Below are positions 35,820-47,478 of a stretch of DNA of 64,000 bases, in pieces. The position numbers were made by a program, and so were the translations under genes. Source of the stretch: Stomorhina lunata (taxonomy: Eukaryota; Arthropoda; Insecta; Diptera; Rhiniidae); NCBI GenBank assembly GCA_933228675.1, contig OW121743.1, positions 13,859,371 through 13,923,370 on the forward strand, written 5' to 3'. Positions within the stretch are counted from its first letter, which is position 1. The number at the start of each line of letters is the position of its first letter. A model generated the notes under the pieces. The model did not search any database. It was given only the letters and a program-made list of their open reading frames with translations, and had not been told where the DNA came from.

Positions 35820-36365
35820 AATTTAAAATTTAAAGTAATTTTGAGGCTTTTGTTGGTTTTAGTCAGCCTAAAGGTAGGCTACAATTTATTGGGCTTAATA
35901 AAGGCTTCAATAGCTTAAGGCAAGGCTTAAATATTTCACTGCTATTAAGTTTTATAAACATTTGCAGTAGCTTAAGATATGCAGTTAATTAAACTAATAA
36001 ATCTTTGGAAATGAATTTAAAACCTACAGCCTTAACATATGCTTTAATTTATAACAAAAACTACCTCATTTAAGATGTCGTTTTAAAAATTACAATATAA
36101 TTAAAGAAAACATGTTTAGTTACCCACTTATTCCTGAAAGTATGCAGTTAAGAGTAATTTTGGTGATTTTGTTGGTTTTAGGGAGATTAAGGGTAGGATA
36201 CATTTTATCAAGCTACATAAAAGCTTCAGTAGCCTATTAAAAGGCTTTAATATTTTATTTTAATTAAGTTTTATAAACATTTGCAGTAGCTTAAGATTCA
36301 TCATCAAATAAACTAACACATCTTTGCAATTAAGTGATTCATTGAATATAAATTTTATAATACAC
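35820..36365 (+). repeat. old long-period tandem repeat (about 315 bp), first two units
   Basis: GTAATTTTGAGGCTTTTGTT at about 35836 recurs as GTAATTTTGGTGATTTTGTT at about 36151. Both are followed by AAGCTTCA- or AGGCTTCA-like text, AAGTTTTATAAACATTTGC and AGTAGCTTAAGAT. Units contain the dispersed TATGC motif (GCCTTAACATATGCTTTAA at 36029-36047). A third unit appears to be split by the element at 36366-37322 and resumes after it. Confidence 0.65.
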
Positions 36366-37322
36366 TAGCTGATATTACCCGGCGTTGCCCGGGTTGGTAG
36401 TACAAGTTTTTAGCTTATTACTGTGTTAACACTTTCTTTAAAAATTAACAATTATGAAATGTTAAAGCCCACTTAAGATTTAAAAAAAATTAGCCTATTT
36501 TAAATCGTTAATATACTGTGAAAAATTCGGTCCGCTCGGTCATCTATATTTATCATTTTTAATATATTAGCTATATGAGAGGGGTACCGCCCACTTGAGT
36601 TTTCATAAAAACCTTGCCTATTTTAACCACAGGTCACACCTTACCATACTGTCTAAATTTCAGGAAAATCGGTTAGTTCGGTCATCCATATTTGTCATTT
36701 TAAATATTTGACTTATATGGGAGGGGTCACGCCCACTTGAGGTTAAAAAAAAACTGATCTAGTTTACCCAGCGGTTACACTTTGACATACTGTCGAAATT
36801 TCAGAAAAATCGGTCAGTTCGGTCATCTATATTTGCCAATTTTAATATATGAGTTATATGGGAGGGGTCACGCCCACTTGAGATTTCTGAAAAAACCCTT
36901 ACCTATTTTAACCACCGACCATACCTTAACATACTGTCAAAATGTCAGAAAAATGGGACCTCTCGGTAGCCTATATTTGTAACTTTTGATATATGAGTTA
37001 TATGGGAGGGGTCACGCCCACTTCAGATTTCAGAAAAAAACCTAGGCTTATTTAACCACCTGTTACACCTTAACATACTGTCCTAATTTCAGAAAAAACG
37101 GGCTTCATTATCAGCTATATTTGCCAATTTTAATATATGAGTTATATGGGAGGGGTCACCACCACTTGAAATTTCAAAAAAAAATTAGCCTACAGTCACC
37201 ACAGGCCACACCATACTACACTGTCAAAATTTCAGAAAAATCGGTCCGCTAGTTTCGGAGATTCTTCCCAACAAACAACAAACAAACAGACAAACAGATG
37301 CGGACTTTTTTTTAAAGATATA
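36366..37322 (+). mobile_element. interspersed element with GC hairpin 5' end and about 143-bp internal repeats
   Basis: Begins CTAGCTGATATTACCCGGCG with a hairpin (ACCCGGCG-TTG-CCCGGGT). The internal phrase GGGGTCACGCCCACTTGAG or its variants recurs at 36581, 36723, 36864, 37008 and 37152, each with ACTGTCNAAATTTCAGAAAA upstream. It ends with GGAGATTCTTCCCAACAAAC and a CAAACAAACAGA tract. It is inserted in an older tandem repeat. No protein is encoded. The design resembles known insect non-autonomous elements, but I cannot name the family. Confidence 0.7.
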
Positions 37323-37640
37323 GATAAAGCCTAAAAATATGCTTTAATTTGAAACATAAACTAAGTCATATTAAAGAATAATGTAAGGCTTTACTATTTA
37401 TTTCAAAGAAGTTTTAATAATAATTTCTGTAGCCTTAGATTCATCAAAAAATAAGACGATAAGTGATGTGATTTATTTAATATAATTTTGTGAAACCTAC
37501 AGCCTTAAAATATGCCTTAATTTATAGCAAAAACTAACTCATGTGAAGTGAAGTTTGAAATATTGGAAACTATTATGAAAGTTTAAAATATGTTACTAGA
37601 AAACATGTTTCATTACTTATTTCTTCTGTATTTTGTGGTT
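37323..37640 (+). repeat. continuation of long-period repeat after the insertion
   Basis: GCCTAAAAATATGCTTTAATTT (from 37329) and GCCTTAAAATATGCCTTAATTT (from 37502) resume the phrases seen at 36029, including CCTACAGCCTTAA, ATAGCAAAAACTA and AAACATGTTT. This confirms that the element at 36366-37322 interrupted a pre-existing repeat. Confidence 0.6.
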
Positions 37641-38009
37641 CAAAAGTTTGCTTGCAATTTCTTAAACGCCTTAAGCTATACTTTACTTAATGAAATATGC
37701 AGGTAAGTTTAACTATTTGTATGTTGTTTAAAAAAGCCCTATATTTTAATAGCAAAATAAGGTAGTTTTATGTTACAAGTACTTTTGTTTTTGTAAGTGA
37801 ATAGAACAAATTTTCTAACATCTTAAAGTATGCAATGATATTTTATGAATTTTTTGTACTTTGTAATAAGCAACTTATTTTGTGATGCGAAGACTTGTGC
37901 AATAATGCCAACAATAAATTTTGCATTAAATAAAGTAAAATACAAGATAATATGGGAAATCGTTGATACAGTTCCGAGAAGATTTTAATTATATGCATGT
38001 AGTAGCTTT
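37641..38009. other. spacer, no gene seen
   Basis: AT-rich. It holds two more forms of the dispersed motif (GCCTTAAGCTATACTTTAC near 37669 and CTTAAAGTATGC near 37822). Nothing else recognised. Confidence 0.5.
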
Positions 38010-41000
38010 TTAACCCGCTACTTCGTTAGCGGTACAATTTGAATTGAGGAAGTTACAATTATAAAGTTGCAAAATCTACCAAAAATATCTATTTAAGCTA
38101 TTTCTAAAAATTACCATACACGCGACTCTTTAAGTGGATCTAAATGCTTTACTTTTTTTACTTGTTTTTTATCCCTAGACGGCCGAATTTAATAAAAATA
38201 CCGAATACTTGTCCTGATATTTTTATAACTGATCTTAACTCCATTTTCTTTTATTTTATTTGGTTTAGGAGATATAATGTTACCGATTTTTAACCCCTTA
38301 ACTGCAAAAGGTCCAAATGACCAGTCTATAAAGTATATTTTTGGCTTCATAGGTTTAAAAGATATACAAAGTTTAAAAACAAAAAAACCCACCCTTGAAT
38401 TCTACTCCGTTTTTACCCTTTTTACAAAATTGACCACAAAAGGACCAAACACGTATTTAATATTTTTAATGCTTATCGATTGTGATAAAAATTGTAAATC
38501 TATCTTTATTATTTAAAAAAAAGTACCAAAAATCGTTTTTACCCTTTCCTACCCCTTTTGTCCCATTTCAAAAAAACATAGGTCCAATTACGTGTCCCCT
38601 TGTCTGTCTAGACGAACCAAATCCAATTTCAACTTTGTTCTATCATATTCATATTCTCCCTTTTTCACCCATAAAATTAAAAAGAAGTACCAAGAACGTA
38701 TCTTATATTTCTTCAATATCAATCGACCGTCTGTTAATTAAACTTGAATATTTTCCCCTTTTTATCCTTTTTACCCCATTTATCGTAAAAGTACCAAGCA
38801 AGTGTTAAATGTTTTTTTTTAGTACTTATCAATTGTGATGTAAATTAAGTCTGTTTGTTTAAAAAAGTACCAAAATGTAGTTTTTTCCCTTTTCTACCCC
38901 TATTGGTCCTATTTCAAAAAAAAGGTCCAAATGCGTGTTCCCTTATTTTTCTAGCCGATCCAAATCCAATTTCAACTTTGTTTCTATCAATGTTGTTTTC
39001 GGAGATATGATGTAACTAATTTCTCCCTTTTCTACCCTGTTTTACCCCCTAGGCGGCCGAATTTCAAAAAAGTTCCGAATAAGTATGCCTTGATTTTCAC
39101 TGCTGATCTCAGACCACTTTAGTCTCTGCTTCTATCACTTTTGGTTTAGAAGATATTACGTTACCGATTTTTCCCCTTTTTACCCCCAAAATTAAAAAGA
39201 AGTACCAGTGTCTTACATTTTTTCAATGTCAATCGGCCCGCCTGTAAATTATACTTCTGGATTCATTAGGTAAAAAAATGCATGGTTAAAAAGCAAAAAA
39301 CCCATCTTTAAATATTTTCCCGTTTTTACCCTATTGTACCCGATTTGTCGTAAAAGTACCAAATATGTGTTATATGTTTTTTAGTGCTTATCAATTGTGA
39401 TGTTAATTGAATTTCTTTGTTTATTTTTTCAAAAGATACGTATGGGCTAAAAAAAGTACCAAAATGTAGTTTTTACCCTTTTTCACCCCTATCTGCTATT
39501 TCCAAAAAAGTACCAAACACGTGTTCCCTTATTTTTCTAGCCGATCCAAATCCAATTTCAACTTTGTTTCTATCGATGTTGTTTTCGGAGATATGATGTA
39601 ACTAATTTCTCCCCTTTCTACCCTGTTTTACCCCCTAGGCGGCCGAATTTCAAAAAAGTACCGAATACGTATCCCTTGATTTTTACTGCTGTTCACAGAC
39701 CACTTAAGTCACCTTTGGTTTAGAAGATAGTACGTTACCGATTTTCCCCTTTTTACCCCCAAACTTAAAAAGAAGTACCAGTGTCTTATATTTTTTCAAT
39801 GTCAATCGACCCGCCTGTAAATTATACTTCTGGCTTCATTAGTTAAAAAAATTAATGGTTAAAAAACAAAAAAACCCACCCTTGAATATTTTCCCGTTTT
39901 TACACTTTTGTACCCCATTTATCGTAAAAGTACCAAGCACGTGTTAAACGTTTTTTTAGTGCTTATCAATTGTGATGTAAATTGAATTTTTATTTTTTTT
40001 TTTTTTTTCAAAAAATACGTATGGGCTTAAAAAGTACTAAAATTTTGTTTTTACCCTTTTTTCACCCCTATTAGTGCCATTTCTAAAAAGTACCAAACAC
40101 GTGTTCCCTTATTTCTCTAGCCGATCCAATTTCAAGTCTGTTTCGATGTCGATTTTAGAAATATGATGTTACTAATTTCTCCCTTTTCTACCCTATTTTA
40201 CCCCTAGAAGGCCGAATTAAATAAATACCGAATACATGTTCCTTAATTTTTAGTACGAACCTCAAGCCAATTTAATTTTTGCTTTATCGCTTTTGGTTTA
40301 GGAGATATAATATTACCGATTTTTCCCTTTTACCCTCTTAATTGAAAAAAAGTACCAAATACGTATTTGATATTTTATACTTGGCTTATCGACTTCCGAC
40401 TTTAAATTTTATTTCTATTTATTTGTTTAAGTGATAACAAAGGTATAGAAAATGGACTTACCCTAAATTTTTTGTCCATGTTTTGACTAATTTTTACGCC
40501 CTAAATCAAAAAAGTACCAAACATGTGTCTAATAATTTTTTTATTGTTTACCATCTCCGCTTTAAATTTTGTAACTATGTTGATTGGTACAAAAGATACA
40601 CATAGGTTAAAAAAAGTACCAACATTTTTTTACCCTTTTTATCCCCTGTCTAATAATTTTTTGTTGTTTACCATCTCCGCTTAAATTTTGTAACTATGTT
40701 GATTGGTTCAAAAGATACACATAGGCTAAAAAAGTACCAACATTTTATTTTTACCCTTTTTACCCCCTATTTGTCCTATCTGCTAAAAATAACCAAGCAC
40801 GTGTCTACTTATTTTTGTAGCTGATCCCAATGCAATTTTGGTCCTATGACGTTTACTTCCGGAGATAAAGCATTACTTATTTTTACCTTTTTTACCCCCT
40901 TAGCGGCCAAATTACCAAAAATCCCTTCTTGGTGTATGTATACTTCGAAAAAGGTACCCGCTTTTAAAATTTCAGCTCCCTAGCTTTAGCCGTTTGGGCT

Positions 41001-41040
41001 GGGCGATGATTATTCAGTCAGTCAGTCACGTTAGAGTTTT
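38010..41040 (+). mobile_element. 3-kb interspersed element with degenerate ACCCTTTTTACCCC repeats
   Basis: Begins near a GC hairpin, ACCCGCTA-CTTCGT-TAGCGGT (about 38013-38032). The body repeats the phrases GGCGGCCGAATTTCAAAAAA, GTACCGAATACG, TAAAAGTACCAAGCACGTG and TTTTACCCTTTTTACCCC. The GGCCGAATT phrase recurs near 38180, 39055, 39640 and 40210, so units are roughly 570-870 bases. It ends with AGCTTTAGCCGTTTGGGCTG and CAGTCAGTCAGTCA near 41030. Related sequence is inverted at 20840-21460. A 108-residue frame at 38482-38808 lies inside the repeat and is not accepted as a gene. The element class is inferred only as non-autonomous. Confidence 0.6.
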
Positions 41041-41149
41041 ACATATGGGCAAATCCGAAAATCTTTAAACCAAGGACAAAATTTTAAAACTGTCAAAATC
41101 ACATATTTGTGTATATGGAAAAATTGGCCATATATTGATCCTTTAGAAT

Positions 41150-41387
41150 ATATCTGTGGCTTGGTGCTAAAATGGCCAATGTCAAAAATTTGATTTAAAG
41201 TTTTTATTTTCCACATATATTCATGTTAACATTGCCCAGATAACCCCTTAAAAATCTGTTCTGAGTTTAGTTAGAGATAAGCCGTTGGAGCCAACTAAAA
41301 GAGGTTAAAGAAGAGAATCTAATGCAATCATTAAATCAAAACACCAAAAATTTTACATTGGCCCTTTTAGCACCAAGCCACAGATAT
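41150..41387. repeat. 238-bp foldback element
   Basis: Left arm 41150-41192 (ATATCTGTGGCTTGGTGCTA...) and right arm 41345-41387 (...TAGCACCAAGCCACAGATAT) are inverted complements over 43 bases with about three mismatches. The loop is about 150 bases. The terminal 11 bases are shared with the foldback at 33001-33289. No coding capacity. Confidence 0.85.
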
Positions 41388-42400
41388 AATGAATACAATT
41401 TTTGATTGGTCTTTATAAAAAATTGTTCTGGTATTTAACTATACTTTTCCGTAATATTTTAAGGAAAGTTTCATTTTAGTTTACAGACAAACCATAACAA
41501 AATACCGAAAAAAGTTAATCTAATTAAAACATTTAAAAAAGTTTTATCACATTTAGTCCGAAATTCGGTCAATTTGTTACTTTAATAAATATTTTAATGC
41601 AACTTTTACTAGCACCCAATTATGACTTTAACAAAGTTTTCTAATTAGGAATCAAGTCGATGGTTTTTAGCCACAACAAATCCTTCATCATTTTCCGCTT
41701 AAATGGTCAATTTACTTTCAAAAGACCTAAGGGTATTCTTTGGAAATCTCTGTATATAAACAAATGGTGTTGTTGAATTTAAAGCATAAAGAAAGGCCTT
41801 TCCAAAGAAACTTTTCGTATTTAATCTTTTTGAAAATATAGTTTGTTACATACATATTTCCACTTAAATAAAAAATTTCTGAATCGCCTTCTATTTATAC
41901 CAACATATTTAAAGCATAACTAATTGCCGCTTCAAATAACCAAAAACATTGCATACTTAAGGGATGCTTTTTAATGTTCTACGGTAATTATTGAATTTAA
42001 AAATTGTATGGTTTCTGCATGATTTACGAAGCATTAGTTTAATTTCCATAGAGACGTTAACACCTTCATTAAAATATTAGCTATACAAATTGTTGTAAAT
42101 CCCCAAGGCTATGTTAAATACAGACAAACAAAGCCTAAGAGCATGCTTTGGTTTTAATAAACAAAAAAAAAATATTTGCCGTTTTTAAAAAAACTTCATT
42201 ATAAATGTGTAAAAACAAACATTTGGGTATCAGTATAGGCATTAAATAAGGATTAAATTAAAATCCAGATCGTTTTTATAAAACTTTGTCTTCTGCGCTA
42301 TTATCTGAAAACCAACAAAAACAAGTATAAATGTTATTTCAGTAAAAGCTCATCATTTCATATGGTCTTTGACCGGAATGCTACCAAACAACCATTTTTT
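41388..42400. other. spacer, no gene seen
   Basis: AT-rich. Forms of the dispersed TATGC motif occur at about 41948 (inverted, TTGCATACTTAAGGG) and 42133 (GCCTAAGAGCATGCTTTG). No open frame or RNA gene supported. Confidence 0.5.
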
Positions 42401-42965
42401 TTTTTATAAGTTTTCTATAGAAAAGTTGATGATGCGAAGAGTTATTTATAGAAAAGTTGATGATAGGAAGAGTTTTCAATAGATAAGTAAAAGATGGAAA
42501 GAGCTTTATATAGAAAAGTTGAAGATGGCAAGAGTTTTCTATAGAACAGTTGATGATGGGAAGAGTTTTCTATAGAAAAGATGATGACTGAAAAACTTTA
42601 CTAAACTTACTACTAAAAGTTTTCTATAGAAAAGTTGATGATGGGAAGAGTTTTCTATAGAAAAGTTGATAATGGGAAGAGTTTTCTATAGAAAAGTTGA
42701 TAATGGGAAGAGTTTTCTATAGAAAAGTTGATAATGGGAAGAGTTTTTTATAGAAAAGTTGATAATGGGAAGAGTTTTTTATAGAAAAGTTGATGACGGG
42801 AGAAGTTTTCTATAGAAAAGTTGATGATGGGATGAGTTTTCTATAGAAAAGTTGATGATGGGATGAGTTTTCTATAGAAAAGTTGATGATGGGAAGAGTT
42901 TTCTATAGAAAAGTTGATGATGGGAAGAGTTTTCTATGATGGGAAGAGTTTTTAAGAGAGGAAAG
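42401..42965 (+). repeat. 31-bp satellite array, subfamily E
   Basis: About 18 monomers. The palindrome TTTTCTATAGAAAA is followed by GTTGATGATGGGAAGAG, with a 31-base step. The left part is diverged. The right end breaks in mid-monomer, with a short direct repeat of ATGATGGGAAGAGTTTT at about 42937-42955. Confidence 0.95.
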
Positions 42966-44307
42966 ATTTTTTTTGTTAATTATGTTGGCAATACTCGTTA
43001 AAAGCAAAATCCCTCCTAAAATTATACATCCGATTATTCTAATTCCCTAAGAAATTACTTTTATTATTGCAAATTTATTGTTGATATTATTATCTTAGTT
43101 TTCTCATCACAAAGTGCTTAAACGTTGGACAAAAAAATATAAAATAAAAAATTCATTGCCTACTTTGTGGCAAACTATAAAATTTTATATTACATCTTAA
43201 TAATTTTGATTATAAGAATGAAAGTAATCGTAAAATGTAAGAAAACTAAAATATTTTCTTCTTATTTTCTGTGGTATGATCATGTAAACATATATAAATA
43301 TTTAATATTCTAAAGTATAGCTTAAGGCGTTTAAAAAAATGTATTTTGATTTGGTATTTTAGAGAGGATGAACAAATTTTAGTTTTTTTGAATAATAATC
43401 ACCTTCTAATGATTTTATATCCATTTATATATAAAGCCCTTAAGGAGATGGCCTTAAAAATAAATGGATACCTAACTACTGGGTATTATAATTAAAAGCT
43501 GGCTAATGAGAAATTATTTTGGAATAAAAAAAGTTTCACTTTTTCATATTTTCATCTAGTGAATGATTTTTGTAGCATAATTAGTAATCAATTTTTTATA
43601 TATGAAGTACAGATGTTTACTATCACTGAGAATATTAAGCTCTAAACACTTATGGTTTGGTTAAAAGATATTTCTGACTGCTTTAATGTTTCTACTAAAT
43701 AAAACTAACTAACATGACTTATGAATTTCTAGAATGATTCATCACTCCATCTGACTGTCATCCTAGTCACAGGGACTTCAACATTTTCCCTTTCCGCCCA
43801 AATGTAGGCTTCATAAAAAAATTAATTCTATGACATTGCTAAAATTCTTGACATTTTTAAAGGCCATCAAAATATATAAGCTATATCTTTACAAAGACCC
43901 TTTATTGTCAAAAGATATAATCATCTTGAGAATAATTCATAAATTTTGTGTTTTTGACATTTCACCAGCAGCAACAAGAAAAAACCAATCACTTTTATGA
44001 CTTTTTGTTATCTAAAAAATCAAATTTGTATCTAAATAATTGGCTATAATAACTGAGTGATTGGCAACATTGAGTCTAAAAACTGAATTTAATGAATAAT
44101 TTTTCCTTAAATGAAAAAAATGCTATGACAAACAAAAAAAGCTTTTTGGAAGTCAATTTGTCAGACAAGAGGATAAGGTAGAAAAAACGAGAAAACTTAA
44201 AGTTGTTCTCTTAAATTAATCACAATAAAATGTTTAATGTTTAATAATACCTCAAATATAGTCAAATTATTCCAAAGCATATTTATAGGATATTACATTC
44301 TTTGTGT
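42966..44307. other. spacer with module D (about 43020-43215) and inverted module A (about 43955-44075)
   Basis: No gene seen. 43020-43215 matches 57772-57970 in direct orientation (TTACTTTTATTA, TTTTCTCATCAC, ATTCATTGCCTACTTT versus ATTCATGGCCTACTTT). 43955-44075 matches the reverse complement of 1388-1520. Both modules lie next to 31-bp arrays in each of their copies. Confidence 0.7.
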
Positions 44308-46480
44308 AAGAGTTTTAGATAGAAAAAATCGCAAAATGAAGGCATTTCTATGGTAAAGTTTACGTTGTTAAGAGTTTTCTATAGAAATGTTAATGTAAGA
44401 AAGACTTTTCTATAGAAGAGTTAACGTTAGGAACAGTTTTCTATAGAAAATTTAACGTCAGGAAGACATTTCTATAGAAAAGTTGCCGATTGGAAGAATT
44501 TTCTAAAGAAAAGTTGATGACGTGAAGATTTTTCTATAGAAAAGTTAATCATGGGAAGAGTTTTCCATAGAAAAGTTGATGATAAGAAGAGTTGACGATA
44601 AAAAGAGTTTCCTAGATAATGAAGGGAAGAGTTTTTAATACAAAAGTGATGATAGGAAGAGTTTTCTATAGAAAAGTTGACGATGGGAAGAGTTTTCTAT
44701 AGAAAAGTTGACGAAAGGAAGAGTTTTATATAGAAAAGTTGACGATAGGAAGAGTTTTCTATAGAAAAGTTGACGATAGGAAGAGTTTTCTATAGAAAAG
44801 TTGACGATGGGAAGAGTTTTCTATAGAAAAGTTGACGATAGGAACAGTTTTCTATAGAAAAGTTGACGATAGGAAGAGTTTTCTATAGAAAAGTTGACGA
44901 TAGGAACAGTTTTCTATAGAAAAGTTGACGATAGGAAGAGTTTTCTATAGAAAAGTTGACGATAGGAACAGTTTTCTATAGAAAAGTTGACGATAGGAAG
45001 AGTTTTCTATAGAAAAGTTGACGATGGGAAGAGTTTTCTATAGAAAAGTTGACGATAGGAAGAGTTTTCTATAGAAAAGTTGGCGATAGGAAGAGTTTTC
45101 TATAAAAAAGTTGACGATGGGAAGAGTTTTCTATAGAAAAATTGACGATAGGAAGAGTTTTCTATAGAAAAGTTGACGATAGGAAGAGTTTTCTATAGAA
45201 AAGTTGACGATAGGAAGAGTTTTCTATAGACAAGTTGACGATAGGAAGAGTTTTCTATAAAAAAGTTGACGATAGGAAGAGTTTTCTATAGAAAAGTTGA
45301 CGATAGGAAGAGTTTTCTATAGAAAAGTTGACGATAGGAAGAGTTTTCTATAGAAAAGTTGACGTAGGAAGAGTTTTCTATAGAAAAGTTGACGATAGGA
45401 AGAGTTTTCTATAGAAAAGTTGACGATAGGAAGAGTTTTCTATAGAAAAGTTGACGATAGGAAGAGTTTTCTATAGAAAAGTTGACGATAGGAAGAGTTT
45501 TCTATAGAAAAGATGACGATAGGAAGAGTTTTCTATAGAAAAGTTGACGTCAGGAAGAGTTTTCTATAGAAAAGTTGACATCAGGAAGAGTTTTCTATAG
45601 AAAAGTTAACGTCAGGAAGAGTTTTCTATAGAAAAGTTGACGTCAGGAAGACTTTTCTATAGAAAAGTTGACGTCAGGAAGAGTTTTCTATAGAAAAGTT
45701 GACGTCAGGAAGAGTTTTCTATAGAAAAGTTGACGTCAGGAAGAGTTTTCTATAGAAAAGTTGATGTCAGGAAGAGTTTTCTATAGAAAAGTTGATGTCA
45801 GGAAGAGTTTTCTATAGAAAAGTTGACGTCAGGAAGAGTTTTCTATAGAAAAGTTGACGTCAGGAAGAGTTTTCTATAGAAAAGTTGACGTCAGGAAGAG
45901 TTTTCTATAGAAAAGTTGACGTCAGGAAGAGTTTTCTATAGAAAAGTTGACGTCAGGAAGAGTTTTCTATAGAAAAGTTGACGTCAGGAAGAGTTTTCTA
46001 TAGAAAAGTTGACGTCAGGAAGAGTTTTCTATAGAAAAGTTGACGTCAGGAAGAGTTTTCTATAGAAAAGTTGACGTCAGGAAGAGTTTTCTATAGAAAA
46101 GTTGACGTCAGGAAGAGTTTTCTATAGAAAAGTTGACGTCAGGAAGAGTTTTCTATAGAAAAGTTGACGTCAGGAAGAGTTTTCTATAGAAAAGTTGACG
46201 TCAGGAAGAGTTTTCTATAGAAAAGTTGACGTCAGGAAGAGTTTTCTATAGAAAAGTTGACGTCAGGAAGAGTTTTCTATAGAAAAGTTGACGATAGGAA
46301 GAGTTTTCTATAGAAAAGTTAACATCAGGAAGAGTTTTCTATAGAAAAGTTAACGCCAGGAAGAGTTTTCTATAGAAAAGTTAACGCCAGGAAGAGTTTT
46401 CTATAGAAAAGTAATGTCAGGAAGAGTTTTCTATAGAAAAGTTAATGTCAGGAAGAGTTTTCTATAGAAAAGTTAACGTC
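44308..46480 (+). repeat. 31-bp satellite array, subfamily F, with TGACGTCA-bearing half
   Basis: About 70 monomers. The palindrome TTTTCTATAGAAAA is followed by GTTGACGATAGGAAGAG (about 44650-45535) or GTTGACGTCAGGAAGAG (about 45540-46270), with a 31-base step. The second block carries the perfect palindrome TGACGTCA, the consensus CRE/ATF site, in about 20 successive monomers. Both edges are diverged (TTAACGTCAGG, TTAACGCCAGG). Confidence 0.97.
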
Positions 46481-47478
46481 ATTTTTTATACCAAAATATG
46501 ATGACCTCCAGTAATAAATATTTGCTTTAGTCAACTGATTTGGCATTTGCATAATCAGTATTTTCCAATATTAATAAATCTCTAAGAAAATTATCCCAAA
46601 TTGCTGAAAATCGATAGACAAGATTTTAGGTTAAATATTGTAGATATAAATGCGGAAACTAAAGTTTAATCAACAAAAGACCAATAACTACAAATTTGAT
46701 TACTTGTATTATTTAAATGAAAATATCTGTCATGTCACTTTTAACCCCCACGTTGATTGTTATTATTCGAAATAATGTTTTACGTAAATATTAGGCTATT
46801 TTTAGGTGTTTCGTTCTATTTCTAGTTTATAATAAAATTGATCCCTTTTTTGGACAAGTGGGTAATTAAAATGAATGACAGACAAGCTGTTAAGAAAATT
46901 CATTGATATGAACAACAAACAAACAGAATACAACAATTATAGTAACAAACAACAGCCTAATTTTAGGAGAGAACATCCGCTTTATGTAGAAACCAGAGGA
47001 GGCAAATAAGCCATTGATAGATGATGTCGTGTCAAGTGTTTGGCGTAGGAAGATGAGAATTTATTGAAATTGTTTAGGAAAATATTACACTGCAATAGAA
47101 CAAACACACGTTTTACCAAATTGTTTCAGCAGCTGTTTTTATTTAACAACAAAAAGTCTTGCCGGCTTTTAGGAAGATTGAAAAAAATGTAAAGAAAGTT
47201 AGAAAATTTGAAATTTCTTTGACAGTGGAAATTTTACTTATATATAAAATTTAAAATAACAATATAATTCAACATTTTGAAAGAAAATTCTGCAGTCAAA
47301 TTTCTATTAAAGTCTTTTCTTTCGAAAATTCGTCGTTTTGTCAACTTTTCTATAGAATAAAGATAACTTTTAAATTCTTTCTTTTTTAAACGTAGCTAAT
47401 TTTGTCATTAGAACACCAAAATTAATTACAGCGATAAATCACTTTAAAGGAATGTGTTAGGCATGATAAAAGAAATTA
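46481..47478 (+). other. spacer with module B (about 46880-47200)
   Basis: No gene seen. About 46880-47200 matches 62130-62440 in direct orientation (AGGAGGCAAA, ATTGATAGATGATG versus ATTGATAGATGATT, GTCAAGTGTTTG, CAGCTGTT, GCTTTTAGGA) and 2410-2690 inverted. The rest is AT-rich. Confidence 0.7.
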
